Below, piece by piece: positions 5,129 to 5,132 of a stretch of DNA of 5,132 bases. How positions within the stretch are numbered: position 1 is the first letter of the stretch; every line of letters begins with the position of its first letter. The position numbers and the translations under genes are program-made. The notes beneath the pieces are model-generated. The model was not told the DNA's origin, did not search any database, and saw nothing but the letters and a program-made list of their open reading frames with translations. Origin of the DNA: Patescibacteria group bacterium (GTDB lineage Bacteria; Patescibacteriota; Minisyncoccia; Phycocordibacterales; SBAW01); the NCBI GenBank assembly GCA_028866155.1, contig JAGWIT010000052.1:1-5132 (forward strand), in the 5' to 3' direction.

Positions 5129-5132
5129 TTTG

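Larger units (their letters stand above)
5062..5132 (-). ncRNA. T-box riboswitch, 3' part (truncated by the window edge)
   Basis: The minus strand carries the T-box sequence AAGGTGGCACCGCG (5126-5113), matching the family consensus AGGGUGGNACCGCG. It folds as the standard antiterminator: helix A1 GUAAGG (5128-5123) with CCUUAC (5103-5098), the 7-nt bulge UGGCACC (5122-5116), and helix A2 GCGG (5115-5112) with CCGC (5107-5104) closed by AAAA. Uncharged tRNA would pair its NCCA end with UGGC and stabilise this form, letting transcription run into the kinase gene; otherwise the overlapping terminator forms. Stem I, the specifier loop and the promoter lie beyond the right edge, so the amino acid is not known. 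The variable bulge base C predicts discriminator G73. Confidence 0.93.

Overview
The window reads as a piece of a bacterial chromosome, most likely from a Bacillota (Firmicutes) species of intermediate GC content such as a Paenibacillus/Alicyclobacillus-type organism. The taxonomic hint is a class I (transcriptional) T-box element at the right edge, a regulator found mostly in that phylum. The call is an inference; no ribosomal or other marker gene is present.

Layout, left to right. (1) A plus-strand class I SAM-dependent methyltransferase (23-910; its frame is open to the left edge). (2) A strong, probably bidirectional hairpin terminator (921-958) separating it from a convergent minus-strand block. 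(3) The minus-strand block, read right to left: a T-box leader (5062-5132, upstream part cut off by the window edge), a long leader with a further alternative hairpin (4998-5070), a 750-aa ATP-grasp/phosphohistidine-domain kinase resembling PEP synthase but without the PEP-binding barrel (2745-4997), an intergenic terminator (2702-2741), a histidine-phosphatase-superfamily protein (1995-2666), and an AstE/aspartoacylase-family zinc hydrolase (1012-1926).

The kinase is the centrepiece. Its architecture (N-terminal ATP-binding part, large middle domain, C-terminal TGGPASH swivelling domain) is that of PEP-synthase-like phosphotransferases acting on small molecules, such as rifampicin phosphotransferase and the L-glutamine kinase (Cj1418) of Campylobacter phosphoramidate biosynthesis; length and middle-domain motifs fit the latter kind best in my judgement. 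A phosphatase and an amide-bond hydrolase follow, and a methyltransferase faces them. Together they could form a small pathway making, trimming or recycling a phosphorylated amino-acid derivative, possibly with a P-N bond.

The most striking point is the regulation: a complete T-box antiterminator and competing terminator lie directly before the kinase gene, so its expression should rise when a particular tRNA is uncharged. The UGGC bulge predicts a tRNA with discriminator base G73 (typical of Asp, Asn, Glu, Gln, Ser, Trp). The specifier loop lies outside the window. A T-box in front of a PEP-synthase-like small-molecule kinase is outside its usual range of aminoacyl-tRNA synthetase, amino-acid biosynthesis and transporter genes. 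No mobile element, CRISPR array, tRNA or rRNA was seen. No gene-free stretch exceeds 300 bases.
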